DNA of 64,000 nucleotides, taken from assembly GCA_900550165.1 (NCBI GenBank), contig URQY01000003.1, positions 23,337 through 87,336 on the forward strand. The letters are read 5' to 3'. Positions within the stretch are counted from its first letter, which is position 1. The number at the start of each line of letters is the position of its first letter. Below the pieces are notes generated by a model, which saw only the letters and a program-made list of their open reading frames with translations, searched no databases and was not told where the DNA came from. The stretch comes from an uncultured Eubacteriales bacterium. Its GTDB lineage: Bacteria; Bacillota; Clostridia; Oscillospirales; Oscillospiraceae. The translations under genes and the position numbers were made by a program. Below are positions 34,015-42,078 of the stretch, piece after piece.

Positions 34015-34230
34015 ATGGACGAGATCAAACCCGGGCGCTACCGCCACTTCAAGGGCAACGAATACGAGGTCATCGGCCTCGCCCGCCACTCCGAAACGCA
34101 GGAGGAGATGGTCGTCTACCGCGCGCTGTACGGCGACTTTGGCCTCTGGGTGCGCCCCGCGCAAATGTGGAATGAGACCGTCGAGCGCGACGGCAAGACC
34201 TTCCGCCGCTTCACCTATATCGGCCAATGA
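34015..34230 (+). CDS. DUF1653-family protein
   Basis: The 71-residue protein starts MDEIKPGRYRHFKGNEYEVI and continues with LARHSETQEEMVVYRALYGD and LWVRPAQMWNE, the DUF1653 pattern. The family is a small beta-rich domain of unknown function, widespread and often near housekeeping genes. ACAGGAGGG precedes the ATG. It overlaps the metallopeptidase gene by 4 bases, so both are translated from one message. Confidence 0.88.
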   Translation: MDEIKPGRYRHFKGNEYEVIGLARHSETQEEMVVYRALYGDFGLWVRPAQMWNETVERDGKTFRRFTYIGQ

Positions 34231-34742
34231 CGGACTATACGCTCATCCGCGCAAAGCGCCGCACGATGTCCCTGCAATTGGACCGCGACGGCAATGCCGT
34301 CGTCCGCGCGCCCTACGGCGTGAAAAAAGAGTTCATCGACCGCTTTGTCGCCGCGCACGGGGACTGGCTCGCCCGCGCCCGCGCAAAGCAGCAATCGCGC
34401 CGCGCCGCCCATCCCGAGCCGACAGAAGCGGAGCGCGAGGCGCTCATCGCGCAGGCGAAGGAATACCTTCCCGCGCGCGTCGCTCACTGGAGCGCCGTCA
34501 TGGGGCTGACGCCCACCGGCATAAGGATCACGTCCGCGCGCACACGCTTTGGCTCGTGCAGCGGGAAAAACAGCATTTGCTTTTCCTGGCGGCTGATGCT
34601 CTATCCGCCGGAGGCCATCGACTATGTCGTCGTCCACGAGCTGGCGCACATCCGCCACCATGATCACTCTCCCGCATTTTACGCGCTTGTCGAGCGCTAT
34701 ATGTCCGACTGGCGCGGGCGGATGAAGCTGCTGAAGGAATAG
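34227..34742 (+). CDS. YgjP-like (DUF45/M48-type) metallopeptidase
   Basis: The 171-residue protein has the zinc motif HELAHIRHHDHSPAF near residue 138 (HExxH with a downstream His), preceded by ITSARTRFGSCSGKNSICFS, the conserved core of the YgjP/DUF45 family. The N-terminal half matches the family's IRAKRRTMSLQLDRDGNAVV beta region. Members are cytoplasmic; some occur with type I restriction systems, but here the neighbour is DUF1653. The physiological substrate is not known. Confidence 0.87.
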   Translation: MTDYTLIRAKRRTMSLQLDRDGNAVVRAPYGVKKEFIDRFVAAHGDWLARARAKQQSRRAAHPEPTEAEREALIAQAKEYLPARVAHWSAVMGLTPTGIRITSARTRFGSCSGKNSICFSWRLMLYPPEAIDYVVVHELAHIRHHDHSPAFYALVERYMSDWRGRMKLLKE

Positions 34743-34776
34743 AAAAGCCCAAGGGAAGCACTTCCCTTGGGCTTTT
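34743..34776. terminator. Bidirectional terminator between the metallopeptidase gene and tusA
   Basis: AAAAGCCCAAGGGAAG (34743-34758) pairs with CTTCCCTTGGGCTTTT (34761-34776), symmetrical and flanked by A- and T-runs. Confidence 0.9.
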
Positions 34777-34785
34777 TCCCGTTTT

Positions 34786-34989
34786 TTACTTGTTGAGCTT
34801 CAGGCGGAAGTCCTCGCCCTCGGCGGCGTACTCCACCTTGTAGCCCTGCTTTTCGGCAAAGCGGGTCACGTTCTCCACGCAGGTCATGCTGTCGACCAGC
34901 ACCTCGAGAGACGCGGGCGCGTTCTTCTTCACCTCGTTCTGCACCATCACAACGGGCATGGGGCAGGAATATCCTCTTGCGTCGATCAT
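34786..34989 (-). CDS. TusA-family sulfurtransferase-like carrier
   Basis: The 67-residue protein begins MIDARGYSCPMPVVMVQNEV; CPMP is the CPxP motif whose Cys carries persulfide in TusA/SirA proteins. A beta-strand segment, SLEVLVDSMTCVENVTRFAE, with a second Cys, follows. In selenium clusters such carriers are thought to receive or pass on sulfur or selenium. It overlaps yedE by 4 bases (ATGA) and is the last gene of the yedE-tusA unit. Strictly, it is a TusA paralogue; the tRNA-thiolation partners TusBCD are not present. Confidence 0.88.
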   Translation of the reverse strand: MIDARGYSCPMPVVMVQNEVKKNAPASLEVLVDSMTCVENVTRFAEKQGYKVEYAAEGEDFRLKLNK

Positions 34990-36083
34990 GCGTTTGCTTC
35001 CTCCTTCTTGGGCATATTCAGCACGGCAACGACCAGCATCACGACAAGGCCGAGCACGACGGCGATCTTGCCGACATTGGAAATACCGCCGACGATCAGC
35101 TCGCCAGCCTCGCTCTTGGAGTCGGGATTACCGGCAAGGCCGAAGTTGTGTGCAAGCGCCGCGCCGACGATCATTCCAAACACGGTAACGGCACTGTCGC
35201 CGTTGCCCTGTGCAGCCAGAATGAGCTGGCGCAGCGGGCAGCCGCCGAGCAGCACGCTGCCCCAACCGACGAGCACCATGCCCAGCAGATTCCAGAGGTG
35301 CGCGCTGTGCGCGACCGGCTGGAGCGCGAAGCCGAGGTGGAAGTTGCCCATGATGAGGTTGCCGATCAGCGTGACGAAAAAGATGGCAACAAAACCGTAC
35401 AGCAGGTGGAAGTCCTTGAGCATGAACGCATCACGCAGGCCGCCGACCATGCAGAGCCTGCTCTTCTGCGCGAGCGCGCCGACAACAAGCGCGATGGCGA
35501 GCGCGATCCAGAAGGGAGCGTGCTTGGAGCCGGGGCCCTCTTCGGAGAACTTGAACAGCGCGGGCACGGTGACGACCAGGATAAGCAGCACGGCCATCAC
35601 AGTGGGCAGCACGCCGCCCTCGGCCACGTGCGCCTCATAAGAACGCTTGAGGGAGAAGCCCTTCTTCAGGCACGCAATGCCGATGAGAATGCCGACGATG
35701 AAACCGGCAAGGCCGACGAGCGCGTTGAGGTCGCCGCCGCCGAGACGGAGCACCATACGCAGCGGGCAGCCGAGGAAGGCCAGCGCACCGATGACGACGA
35801 ACGCGCCGAGCACGAAGCGGACCGCGGGGGACGAGCCCGTGCGGGCCTTGAATTCCTTGCTCGCAACGCTCATAATGAACGCGCCGAGCACGAGACCGAT
35901 GATCTCGGGGCGGACATACTGCACCTTTGCGGCGCTGTGCAGGCCGCAGGCGCCCGAAATATCGCGCAGAAAGCAGGCAATACAGAAGCCCATGTTCGCA
36001 GGGTTGCCGAGCGCCGTCAGAATGAGCGCAGCAAGGCCCACGGCGGCACCGGCAGCGATGACGCCCAGATGTACTTTTTTCAT
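34986..36083 (-). CDS. yedE: YedE-family putative selenium transporter
   Basis: The 365-residue membrane protein has about ten segments in two related halves. Each half has a Cys-containing helix pair, including LAFLGCPLRMVLRLGGGDLN near residue 110 and VLLGGCPLRQLILAAQGNGD near residue 290. This GCPLR repeat is a YeeE/YedE signature. The YedE branch occurs with selD and yedF and is predicted to import a selenium or sulfur oxyanion or thiol; direct transport evidence is limited. The ATG at 36083 has AGGAG 10 bases upstream, and a good promoter lies at 36148-36176, so yedE-tusA is its own transcription unit. Confidence 0.87.
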   Translation of the reverse strand: MKKVHLGVIAAGAAVGLAALILTALGNPANMGFCIACFLRDISGACGLHSAAKVQYVRPEIIGLVLGAFIMSVASKEFKARTGSSPAVRFVLGAFVVIGALAFLGCPLRMVLRLGGGDLNALVGLAGFIVGILIGIACLKKGFSLKRSYEAHVAEGGVLPTVMAVLLILVVTVPALFKFSEEGPGSKHAPFWIALAIALVVGALAQKSRLCMVGGLRDAFMLKDFHLLYGFVAIFFVTLIGNLIMGNFHLGFALQPVAHSAHLWNLLGMVLVGWGSVLLGGCPLRQLILAAQGNGDSAVTVFGMIVGAALAHNFGLAGNPDSKSEAGELIVGGISNVGKIAVVLGLVVMLVVAVLNMPKKEEANA

Positions 36084-36147
36084 TTTCTCAATTCTCCTAT
36101 TCCATTTTTTGATACACACTTGGCATTTGTTGAAATTCGCCGATAAC

Positions 36148-36176
36148 AGTATATGGGTTCTTAACAGAAAGGGCAA
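36148..36176 (-). promoter_or_regulatory. Promoter of yedE-tusA
   Basis: Minus-strand TTGCCC (36176-36171) and TATACT (36153-36148) are separated by 17 bases, 65 bases before the yedE start. Confidence 0.6.
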
Positions 36177-36192
36177 ATGGGAACTTATAATG

Positions 36193-36235
36193 AAACCGCA
36201 CACATCATCGAAAAACCCGATAATGTGTGCGGTTT
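36193..36235 (-). terminator. Terminator of the yedF-desulfurase-DUF3343 unit
   Basis: AAACCGCACACATCATCG (36193-36210) pairs with CGATAATGTGTGCGGTTT (36218-36235), one mismatch; it follows the DUF3343 stop by 16 bases and is upstream of the yedE promoter. Confidence 0.8.
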
Positions 36236-36251
36236 TAGGTTTTCTCTTTGC

Positions 36252-36488
36252 TCAGATCATCACTTCATAGAATCCGGCGGCCTCCAGCTTCTCCTGCCCG
36301 ACCATGGCCTCGAGCGCGGGTCTGTCCTCCACGCCCGCGCGCCATGCCATACCGCAGTCTGCCGTCAGCTCGCGCGGCACGGGAATGAGCCGCCCGGGAA
36401 GGTCCTTCTCCCGGCAGAGCTTCTCCATCGCGATGGCCGCGGCCGTCGTGTGGAAGGTGATGATCAGATAGAGCTTTTTCTCTCTCAT
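36252..36488 (-). CDS. DUF3343-family protein, putative Se/S carrier
   Basis: The 78-residue protein begins MREKKLYLIITFHTTAAAIA and contains MEKLCREKDLPGRLIPVPRE and LTADCGMAWRAGVEDRPALE. The Cys in TADCGMAWR is the conserved DUF3343 cysteine, a candidate for carrying persulfide or perselenide. The family is found with selD/yedF/desulfurase clusters and has been described only as a putative Se/S carrier-like protein. It overlaps the desulfurase gene by 4 bases and is the last gene of its unit. Confidence 0.85.
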   Translation of the reverse strand: MREKKLYLIITFHTTAAAIAMEKLCREKDLPGRLIPVPRELTADCGMAWRAGVEDRPALEAMVGQEKLEAAGFYEVMI

Positions 36489-37618
36489 GTCGCTATCTCG
36501 CGGATGGCGCGCACCGCCTCGTCCGCTTCCTCTTCTGTATTGTACCAGCCGAAGCTGAAGCGCACCGCGCCCTGTTCCTCGGTCCCGAGCGCGCGGTGCA
36601 GCCGCGGCGCGCAGTGCGCGCCTGGGCGCGTCGCGATGCCGTAGTCCTCGGACAGAATGTCCGCGACCTCGCCCGAGTCCACGCCTGCGATGTTCAGCGC
36701 GGCGACCGCCGTGCGCTCGCGGTCAAAATCGCCGTAGAGCGTCACGCCCGCAACATCCCGCACGCCCGCGACAAAGCGGCGCAGCAGCGCCGTCTCATGC
36801 GCGTGGATGGTACCGATACCGGTCTCGCGCAAAAAGTCGAGCGCCGCATTCAGCCCCGCAATGCCGTGGCCGTTGAGCGTGCCGGCCTCGAGGCGTGTCG
36901 GCATCTGCTCGGGCTGAGACTGCGAATACGTCTGCACGCCCGTGCCGCCGACCTTCCAGGGTACAATGTCCACACCCTCGCGCACGCACAGTCCGCCCGT
37001 ACCCTGCGGGCCCATGAGCGACTTGTGCCCCGTGAAGCACAGCACGTCGATGTGCATTTTCTCCATGTCGATGGGCAGTACGCCCGCGCTTTGTGAGGCG
37101 TCCACGAGGAACAACAGCCCGTGCGCGTGCGCAAACTGTCCAATGCGCGCAAGGTCGAGCACGTTTCCCGTCAGATTGGAGGCGTGCGTGCAGACGACGG
37201 CGCGGGTATTGGGCCGCAGGAGCCGCTCAAAGTCCGCGTAGTCGATGTTTCCCTGCCTGTCCGCGCCGACAAAGCTCAATTCGACGTTTTTTTCCGCCTC
37301 CAGCCGGTAGAGCGGGCGCAAAACGGAGTTGTGCTCAAGGTCCGTCGAGATCACATGGTCCCCGCTTCGGATGCAGCCGTGGATGGCGATGTTCAGCGCC
37401 TCGGTCGAGTTGCAGGCAAAGGCCACATGGTCGGGCCGCTTGCAGCCGAAGAGCGCGGCAAGCTTGCAGCGCGTATCGTAAATGACACGCGAGGCGGCAA
37501 GCGCCTCCTCGTGTGTGCCGCGCGCGCTGTTGCCAAAGCTCCCCATGGCCTGCACCACCGCGTCGATGACCTGCGGGGGCTTGCGCAGCGTGGTCGCCGC
37601 GTTGTCCAGATAGATCAT
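36485..37618 (-). CDS. Cysteine desulfurase-family aminotransferase of the selenium cluster (EF2568-like)
   Basis: The 377-residue PLP enzyme begins MIYLDNAATTLRKPPQVIDA, has the PLP lysine in FTGHKSLMGPQGTGG near residue 190 and a catalytic-loop cysteine in TRPGAHCAPRLHRALG near residue 345. That context (RxGxHCAP) is SufS/CsdA-like, the group found in selenium-dependent molybdenum hydroxylase and SelD clusters. It probably mobilises selenium or sulfur from cysteine or selenocysteine to the carriers encoded beside it. The gene starts 2 bases after yedF. It differs clearly from the NifS-like enzyme at 27.2 kb. Confidence 0.88.
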   Translation of the reverse strand: MIYLDNAATTLRKPPQVIDAVVQAMGSFGNSARGTHEEALAASRVIYDTRCKLAALFGCKRPDHVAFACNSTEALNIAIHGCIRSGDHVISTDLEHNSVLRPLYRLEAEKNVELSFVGADRQGNIDYADFERLLRPNTRAVVCTHASNLTGNVLDLARIGQFAHAHGLLFLVDASQSAGVLPIDMEKMHIDVLCFTGHKSLMGPQGTGGLCVREGVDIVPWKVGGTGVQTYSQSQPEQMPTRLEAGTLNGHGIAGLNAALDFLRETGIGTIHAHETALLRRFVAGVRDVAGVTLYGDFDRERTAVAALNIAGVDSGEVADILSEDYGIATRPGAHCAPRLHRALGTEEQGAVRFSFGWYNTEEEADEAVRAIREIAT

Positions 37619-37620
37619 TC

Positions 37621-38226
37621 TTACGGGCGCACCACGCGGTCCGCACCGCTCATCTTCTCGACGATAACGTACATATTCGTCACTTCGCCGACCGCCAGCT
37701 TCTCCTTCAGGTCATAGAAGTTCAGGCACGTGCCGCAGCTCAGGATCTCCACGCCGCGCGCGGCCATGCCCTTGAGGTCCTCCAGAGACTCCGAGCCCTC
37801 GCACGTCAGCTTCACACCGCCGTTGTAGCAGAGGATGGTGTCGGGCAGGGTCTCCTGCTGGCTCAGGGCGAAGACGAACGCCTTCATCAGCGCGCCGCCG
37901 AGCTCGTCGCTGCCGCTGCCCATTTTGTCGGAGGACAGCACCGCGACCGTCTTCGGCTTGCCGCAGGTATAGCACTCGCCGCTCTCTTCCTCCACGTTGG
38001 TGTTTTCGCCAACGGTGATGGTCACGCGGTACTCATGCTCGCCGAGCTTTTCGCTCTTGGAGGCGCAGCCCTTGCTCGCGGCCAGCTTGCCGAGGTTTTC
38101 CACCGCCGTCTCGTTGTCGACCAGCGTCTCAATAATGCCCGCGCCGCCGAGCTCCTTCATAGCCTTCTGCGTTTTTACAACAGGGATGGGGCAGACATCG
38201 CCCATCGCATTGACTTCGATCGTCAT
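37621..38226 (-). CDS. yedF: Selenium metabolism protein YedF
   Basis: The 201-residue protein joins two domains. Residues 1-75 are TusA-like (GDVCPIPVVKTQKAMKELGG, with the CPIP motif). The C-terminal ~105 residues are DsrE-like (VAVLSSDKMGSGSDELGGAL, then LSCGTCLNFYDL with a CGTC pair), joined by a short linker with CYTCG. This architecture is that of YedF, which occurs almost only in selenium-using genomes. The exact reaction is not established. AAAGGAGAG precedes the ATG. It heads the yedF-desulfurase-DUF3343 unit and is divergent from selD. Confidence 0.9.
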   Translation of the reverse strand: MTIEVNAMGDVCPIPVVKTQKAMKELGGAGIIETLVDNETAVENLGKLAASKGCASKSEKLGEHEYRVTITVGENTNVEEESGECYTCGKPKTVAVLSSDKMGSGSDELGGALMKAFVFALSQQETLPDTILCYNGGVKLTCEGSESLEDLKGMAARGVEILSCGTCLNFYDLKEKLAVGEVTNMYVIVEKMSGADRVVRP

Positions 38227-38277
38227 AGTGATCTCTCCTTTTTCCAAAGCGGGTGCTCCGCCGATTTTCGTTTCCAA

Positions 38278-38283
38278 CTATAG
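38278..38283 (-). promoter_or_regulatory. Candidate extended -10 of the yedF unit
   Basis: Minus-strand TGCTATAGT gives an extended -10 (hexamer 38283-38278), with a weak GTGCCA 17 bases upstream, 51 bases before the yedF ATG. Confidence 0.45.
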
Positions 38284-38403
38284 CAGATATTTTCGCCTTT
38301 GGCACATCTTTTTTCGCGTTTGCGCCGCGCGGCTCATTCTTTTTCTGCATGAGTGCACTTTATTTATCGTTTTCCTCCATCACATTCCATCTTCTTTTCC
38401 AAT

Positions 38404-38432
38404 TTGACAAATCCCCTGCAATTCTCTACAAT
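38404..38432 (+). promoter_or_regulatory. Promoter of selD
   Basis: A perfect TTGACA (38404-38409) and TACAAT (38427-38432) are exactly 17 bases apart. Transcription would start near 38439, giving a leader of about 67 bases. Confidence 0.75.
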
Positions 38433-38505
38433 AAGTATACTTTGCCTTTTGGCCTCGGGCGGCCCTCGCTGCCCGCTGCAACAGTGATTCAAGGGGGTGT
38501 GCCGC

Positions 38506-39546
38506 ATGAAGGAAAAGCTGCGTCTCACGCAGATGACCACCGCCGCCGGGTGAGCGGCAAAATTGGGGCCGGGTGCCCTTACGGAAATTCTGCAAGATCT
38601 GCCGAATGTCAAGGACCGTGATCTTCTCGTCGGATACGACAGCAGCGACGATGCCGCCGTCTACCGCGTCTCCGATGATGTCGCCGTCATCGAAACGGTC
38701 GACTTCTTCACCCCCATCGTGGACGATCCCTATCTCTTCGGCCAGATCGCCGCGGCAAACGCGCTGAGCGACGTATACGCCATGGGCGGCGAGCCGCGGG
38801 TCGCAATGAATCTTCTCTGCGTGCCGAACTGCCTGCCCAAGGAGGACGTCCGCGCCATTCTGGAGGGCGGACATTCCAAGGCTGTCGAGGCAGGCTGCGT
38901 CATCGCCGGCGGCCACACCATACAGGATAACGAGCCGAAGTACGGGCTGTGCGTCACGGGCTTTGTCCATCCCGAACGCATCCTCAAAAATGTCGGTGCG
39001 CAGCCGGGCGATGTGCTCGTGCTGACCAAGCCCATCGGCAGCGGCGTGCTGACCACCGCGCTCAAGGCGGACCTCATCTCCGCTTCCTCGCGCGATGCGG
39101 TGTATGCGCACATGGCCACGCTCAACAAGGCTGCGGGAGACGCGGTCCGTCAGGTAAGCGATGTGCACGCCTGCACGGATATCACGGGCTTCGGTCTGCT
39201 CGGCCACAGCTTCGAGATGGCCGAGGGCAGCGGCGTGACCATCCGTCTGCACGGCAAGGCCATCCCCCTGATGGACGAGGCGCTCGACATGGCCGGGATG
39301 GGCATTATCCCCTCGGGCGCTTACCGCAACACGGACTATGTCAAGCCCCACCTCGCGGTCCTGCCCTCGGCACAGCAGGCGCTTCTGGACCTTGCGGCCG
39401 ATCCGCAGACCTCTGGCGGTCTTCTCGTCGCCCTGCCGCGCGAGCAGGCGGAAAGGCTCCTTTCGCTGCTCCGCCCCTTTGCCCCGTGGAGCGCCATCGT
39501 CGGCGAGGTGAGCGCGCGCAAGGCAAGCGCGCTTGAATTCGATTAA
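38506..39546 (+). CDS. selD: Selenide, water dikinase with selenocysteine at the active site (UGA codon 16)
   Basis: The gene runs from ATG 38506 (AGGGGG upstream) to TAA 39546 with one in-frame TGA at 38551-38553. Read as selenocysteine (U), the protein has 346 residues and begins MKEKLRLTQMTTAAGUAAKL; U16 and K19 fall where E. coli SelD has catalytic Cys17 and Lys20. The rest is a complete SelD: LLVGYDSSDDAAVYRVSDDV, a DFFTPIVDDPYLFGQIAAAN metal region and DPQTSGGLLVALP near the end. SelD makes selenophosphate from selenide and ATP. No ribosome binding site or start codon downstream of the TGA would give an active enzyme, since the catalytic segment would be lost. A hairpin suited to SECIS function follows the UGA. 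Confidence 0.92.
38551..38580 (+). promoter_or_regulatory. Candidate bacterial SECIS element in selD
   Basis: Starting 11 bases after the UGA, GGGGC (38565-38569) pairs with GCCCT (38575-38579, one G-U) around the loop CGGGT, placing the apical loop 17-21 bases from the UGA. That matches the expected distance for SelB-dependent bacterial SECIS hairpins, which also favour G and U in the loop. Folding has not been computed. Confidence 0.6.
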
Positions 39547-39561
39547 CCCTTCCCGCAAACC

Positions 39562-39598
39562 AAGGGTCCTTCAAAGCAATGCTTTGAAGGACCCTTTT
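39562..39598. terminator. Terminator between convergent selD and sdaAA
   Basis: AAGGGTCCTTCAAAGC (39562-39577) pairs with GCTTTGAAGGACCCTT (39581-39596) around AAT, then TT. Confidence 0.87.
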
Positions 39599-39609
39599 GA
39601 TGTTCTTCC

Positions 39610-40485
39610 TTATTCGCCGTGCGGCATTCTCGCCTTCACAGCTTCGCCCGTGGGCGTTGCGGCCAGACCGCCGAGCGCCGTCTCGCGGAACTCGACCGGC
39701 ATGCGCCGTCCGACCTCGCCCATCGCGTCGATGACCTCGTCGACGGGAATGCGGCTCTCGATGCCCGCGAGCGCCATATCCGCCGCGGAGATGGCGTTCA
39801 CCGCACCGATGACGTTGCGCTTGACGCACGGCACCTCGACAAGGCCGGCAACAGGGTCGCAGACAAGACCCATCAGATTCTTGAGCGCGATGGCCACCGC
39901 ATGGCCGATCTGCTCGTTCGTGCCGCCGCGCAGCGTCACGAGCGCACCTGCCGCCATAGCCGACGCCGTGCCGATCTCCGCCTGGCAGCCGCCCGCCGCA
40001 CCCGAGATGCCCGCGCGGTACGCAATGACCGCGCCGATGCCCGAGGCGACATACAGTGCCTCAAGCAGCTGGTGCTGCGTGTAATCCTCTTTTTCCCGCA
40101 GCGCCAGCAGCACCGCCGGAACAACACCGCAGGAGCCCGCCGTCGGCGCCGCCACGATGCGGCGCATACAGGCGTTGGACTCCGCCATCGAGATCGCCTG
40201 CGCGATGGCCTCGCCGACAAGGTCGCCGCCGATGCTGTCCCCGCGGCGCAGATACAGCCGCATCTTCAGCCCGTCGCCGCCGACAAGACCGCTCACGCTG
40301 CGCTGCGTGCCGGTATAGGAGTCCGCCGCGTCCTGAATGGCCTGCCAGGTCGAGAGCATCTTCGCCATCGAAGCCTGGCGGCTCACCTGCCGCAGGTCCA
40401 TATCATAATGCAGGATGATCTCCCAGAACGGAAGGCCCTCCCGCTCCGAGCACTCAAAGATTTGCTTCATCGAATCCAGAACCAT
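39610..40485 (-). CDS. sdaAA: L-serine dehydratase, iron-sulfur-dependent, alpha subunit
   Basis: The 291-residue protein has the [4Fe-4S] cysteines of the family in APTAGSCGVVPAVLLAL near residue 112, LVCDPVAGLVEVPCVKRNV near 215, and glycine-rich SGAAGGCQAEIGTASAM near 160. With the beta subunit it deaminates L-serine to pyruvate and ammonia. The ATG lies inside the end of sdaAB (32-base overlap) with AGGAGG 9 bases upstream, so translation is coupled. Serine imported by SstT is a likely substrate source. Confidence 0.94.
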   Translation of the reverse strand: MVLDSMKQIFECSEREGLPFWEIILHYDMDLRQVSRQASMAKMLSTWQAIQDAADSYTGTQRSVSGLVGGDGLKMRLYLRRGDSIGGDLVGEAIAQAISMAESNACMRRIVAAPTAGSCGVVPAVLLALREKEDYTQHQLLEALYVASGIGAVIAYRAGISGAAGGCQAEIGTASAMAAGALVTLRGGTNEQIGHAVAIALKNLMGLVCDPVAGLVEVPCVKRNVIGAVNAISAADMALAGIESRIPVDEVIDAMGEVGRRMPVEFRETALGGLAATPTGEAVKARMPHGE

Positions 40486-41155
40486 CCTCGTCGTCCTCCT
40501 TATCGTAATAGGTCACGGACAAAATGCCCGGCAGCTGTGCGAGAAACTCCACCTGATTGCGCTTGATGTGCTGGTCCGTCTCAATGACCATCAGCGCGTC
40601 ACCGCCGCGGCGATGGCGGTTGACGCTCATATTCGCCACATTGATGCGAAGCTGACTCAGAATGGAGGTGATGGCCGCGACCGAGCCGGACTCATCCTGA
40701 TTGCGCACGATGAGCGTATTGAATTCTCCCGTAAAGCTCACGTTGATGCCGTCGATCTTATTCACGACGATCGCGCCGCCGCCGACGGAGGAGGCCTGCA
40801 GGGTCATCTGCTTGCCGCTCTTGCCCGTCAGCTCCAGAAGAGCAGTGTTCGGGTGCGCGTCGCGCAGGTCGACGACGTGAAAGGAGTACTTCATTCCCGC
40901 GTTTTTCGCCTCCTGATAGGCGTTTGGGATGCGCAGGTCATCCGGCTTCATGCCAAGAAGCCCCGCCAGCAACGCGCGGTCGGTACCGTGGCCGAAGCCC
41001 GTTTCGGCAAACGAGCCGTGCAGACCGATCCTCGCCTCGGCCACATCCTCGCCGAGCAGCGTGCGCCCCATGCTGCCGATCCGTGCCGCGCCCGCCGTGT
41101 GCGAGCTGGACGGACCGACCATCACCGGCCCCATCATATCAAAAATATCGATCAT
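40454..41155 (-). CDS. sdaAB: L-serine dehydratase, iron-sulfur-dependent, beta subunit
   Basis: The 233-residue protein begins MIDIFDMMGPVMVGPSSSHT, the typical beta-subunit N-terminus, and ends in an ACT domain from about residue 160 (NTLIVRNQDESGSVAAITSI, LRINVANMSVNRHRRGGDAL). ACT domains in this family bind serine or regulate activity. It is the first gene of the two-gene operon; AAAGGAAATC precedes the ATG. The 307-base gap upstream, to the membrane protein gene, holds a terminator and no other gene. Confidence 0.94.
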   Translation of the reverse strand: MIDIFDMMGPVMVGPSSSHTAGAARIGSMGRTLLGEDVAEARIGLHGSFAETGFGHGTDRALLAGLLGMKPDDLRIPNAYQEAKNAGMKYSFHVVDLRDAHPNTALLELTGKSGKQMTLQASSVGGGAIVVNKIDGINVSFTGEFNTLIVRNQDESGSVAAITSILSQLRINVANMSVNRHRRGGDALMVIETDQHIKRNQVEFLAQLPGILSVTYYDKEDDEDGSGFDEANL

Positions 41156-41340
41156 GGATGATTTCCTTTCTCATTTGCAGCATTCGGTGTCAGCGTATCA
41201 CACTTTCCCGCAAAAAGCGAGTAAAATCGCCGCTCAAATATTGCAATAATTGAATGATGGCCTTCGCATTCTTTCATTTTTGTTTTTGAGTGGAATTCCC
41301 GATGCTTCCGTTTTTTTCATCGTCTCTTCCGATGGTGCAG

Positions 41341-41370
41341 GAAAGAAGCCGCCTGTCGGCGGCTTCTTTC
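41341..41370 (-). terminator. Terminator of the membrane protein gene at 41.5 kb
   Basis: GAAAGAAGCCGCC (41341-41353) pairs with GGCGGCTTCTTTC (41358-41370). It lies in the 307-base gap between sdaAB and the membrane protein gene, which otherwise shows nothing recognisable. Confidence 0.75.
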
Positions 41371-41462
41371 CATCGTGCTCTCCGGGCAGGCAGACCTGCT
41401 CTGTCGGCCCCCGGTACAGGCTTTTTGCTCCCTGCCGGCGCAAGAATGCAGCCGCAGTCCCA

Positions 41463-41975
41463 TCACACCAGCAGCAGCCCGATGAAAAAGCAGAGCTGCG
41501 CAAGACCGTTGACGATCTGCTCCGTCCAGTTCACCCTGGGGTCGCTCGAATCCATTCGGAAGGCAAAGACGGTCATCAGGACCATGCCGAGCGCGCCCGC
41601 AAGGAAAAACAGGCAGGCCGGAAAAGCGGTCAGCCCCGCGAGCATCGCTTCTCCGTTCAGCCCGTCGCGGTCCGCGACCAGCGCCGCAAGCAGTGCAAGA
41701 AAGCCGATCGGCATCAGAATGCGCATCTGCACGAACATCGGCCAGATATTCTTCCCGGAGACCGCCGCAATGAGCTTCCACCCCACCTTCACAACGCCCG
41801 AAAGCAGGCAGATCAACGTCCCTGCCACGAACAGCGCGCTGTGAAAGAGGCTCCCCAGCCGCACGGCGGAAAGCCCGAAGAACACGACCGGCACCAGATC
41901 GACAAGCGCCATCGGGACGCTGAAGCCCTCCGGAACGGTATCCTTTGTCATGCGGTTTCTCGCTTTTCTGCTCAT
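41463..41975 (-). CDS. Small integral membrane protein, function unknown
   Basis: The 170-residue protein has about five hydrophobic segments (MALVDLVPVVFFGLSAVRLG, LFVAGTLICLLSGVVKVG, MPIGFLALLAALVA, FPACLFFLAGALGMVLMTVF, LAQLCFFIGLLLV) after a basic N-terminus. I do not recognise the family. The ATG at 41975 has GGAG six bases upstream; an earlier in-frame ATG lies within the cysS terminator region and is unlikely. It follows cysS on the same strand but is separated from it by a hairpin. Confidence 0.65.
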   Translation of the reverse strand: MSRKARNRMTKDTVPEGFSVPMALVDLVPVVFFGLSAVRLGSLFHSALFVAGTLICLLSGVVKVGWKLIAAVSGKNIWPMFVQMRILMPIGFLALLAALVADRDGLNGEAMLAGLTAFPACLFFLAGALGMVLMTVFAFRMDSSDPRVNWTEQIVNGLAQLCFFIGLLLV

Positions 41976-42030
41976 AACATTCTCCACAGCACAGCTTCTT
42001 CCTGCAATCTCGATCTTGTCCAAAAGCAGC

Positions 42031-42066
42031 AGGCGCGGCGAAACGCTCCGCCGCGCCTGTTTTTTT
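42031..42066 (-). terminator. Probable terminator of cysS
   Basis: CAGGCGCGGCG (42031-42041) pairs with CGCCGCGCCTG (42050-42060), 18 bases past the cysS stop. The U-tract is better on the plus strand than the minus, so strength is uncertain. Confidence 0.6.
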
Positions 42067-42078
42067 CAAAATTCTCGT

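Noticed and set aside
38563..39546. selD starting after the UGA, or selD as a pseudogene
   Set aside because: A downstream start would remove the catalytic U/K segment; upstream codons match SelD, a perfect-spacing promoter and an AGGGGG site support the ATG at 38506, and a SECIS-like hairpin is correctly placed.
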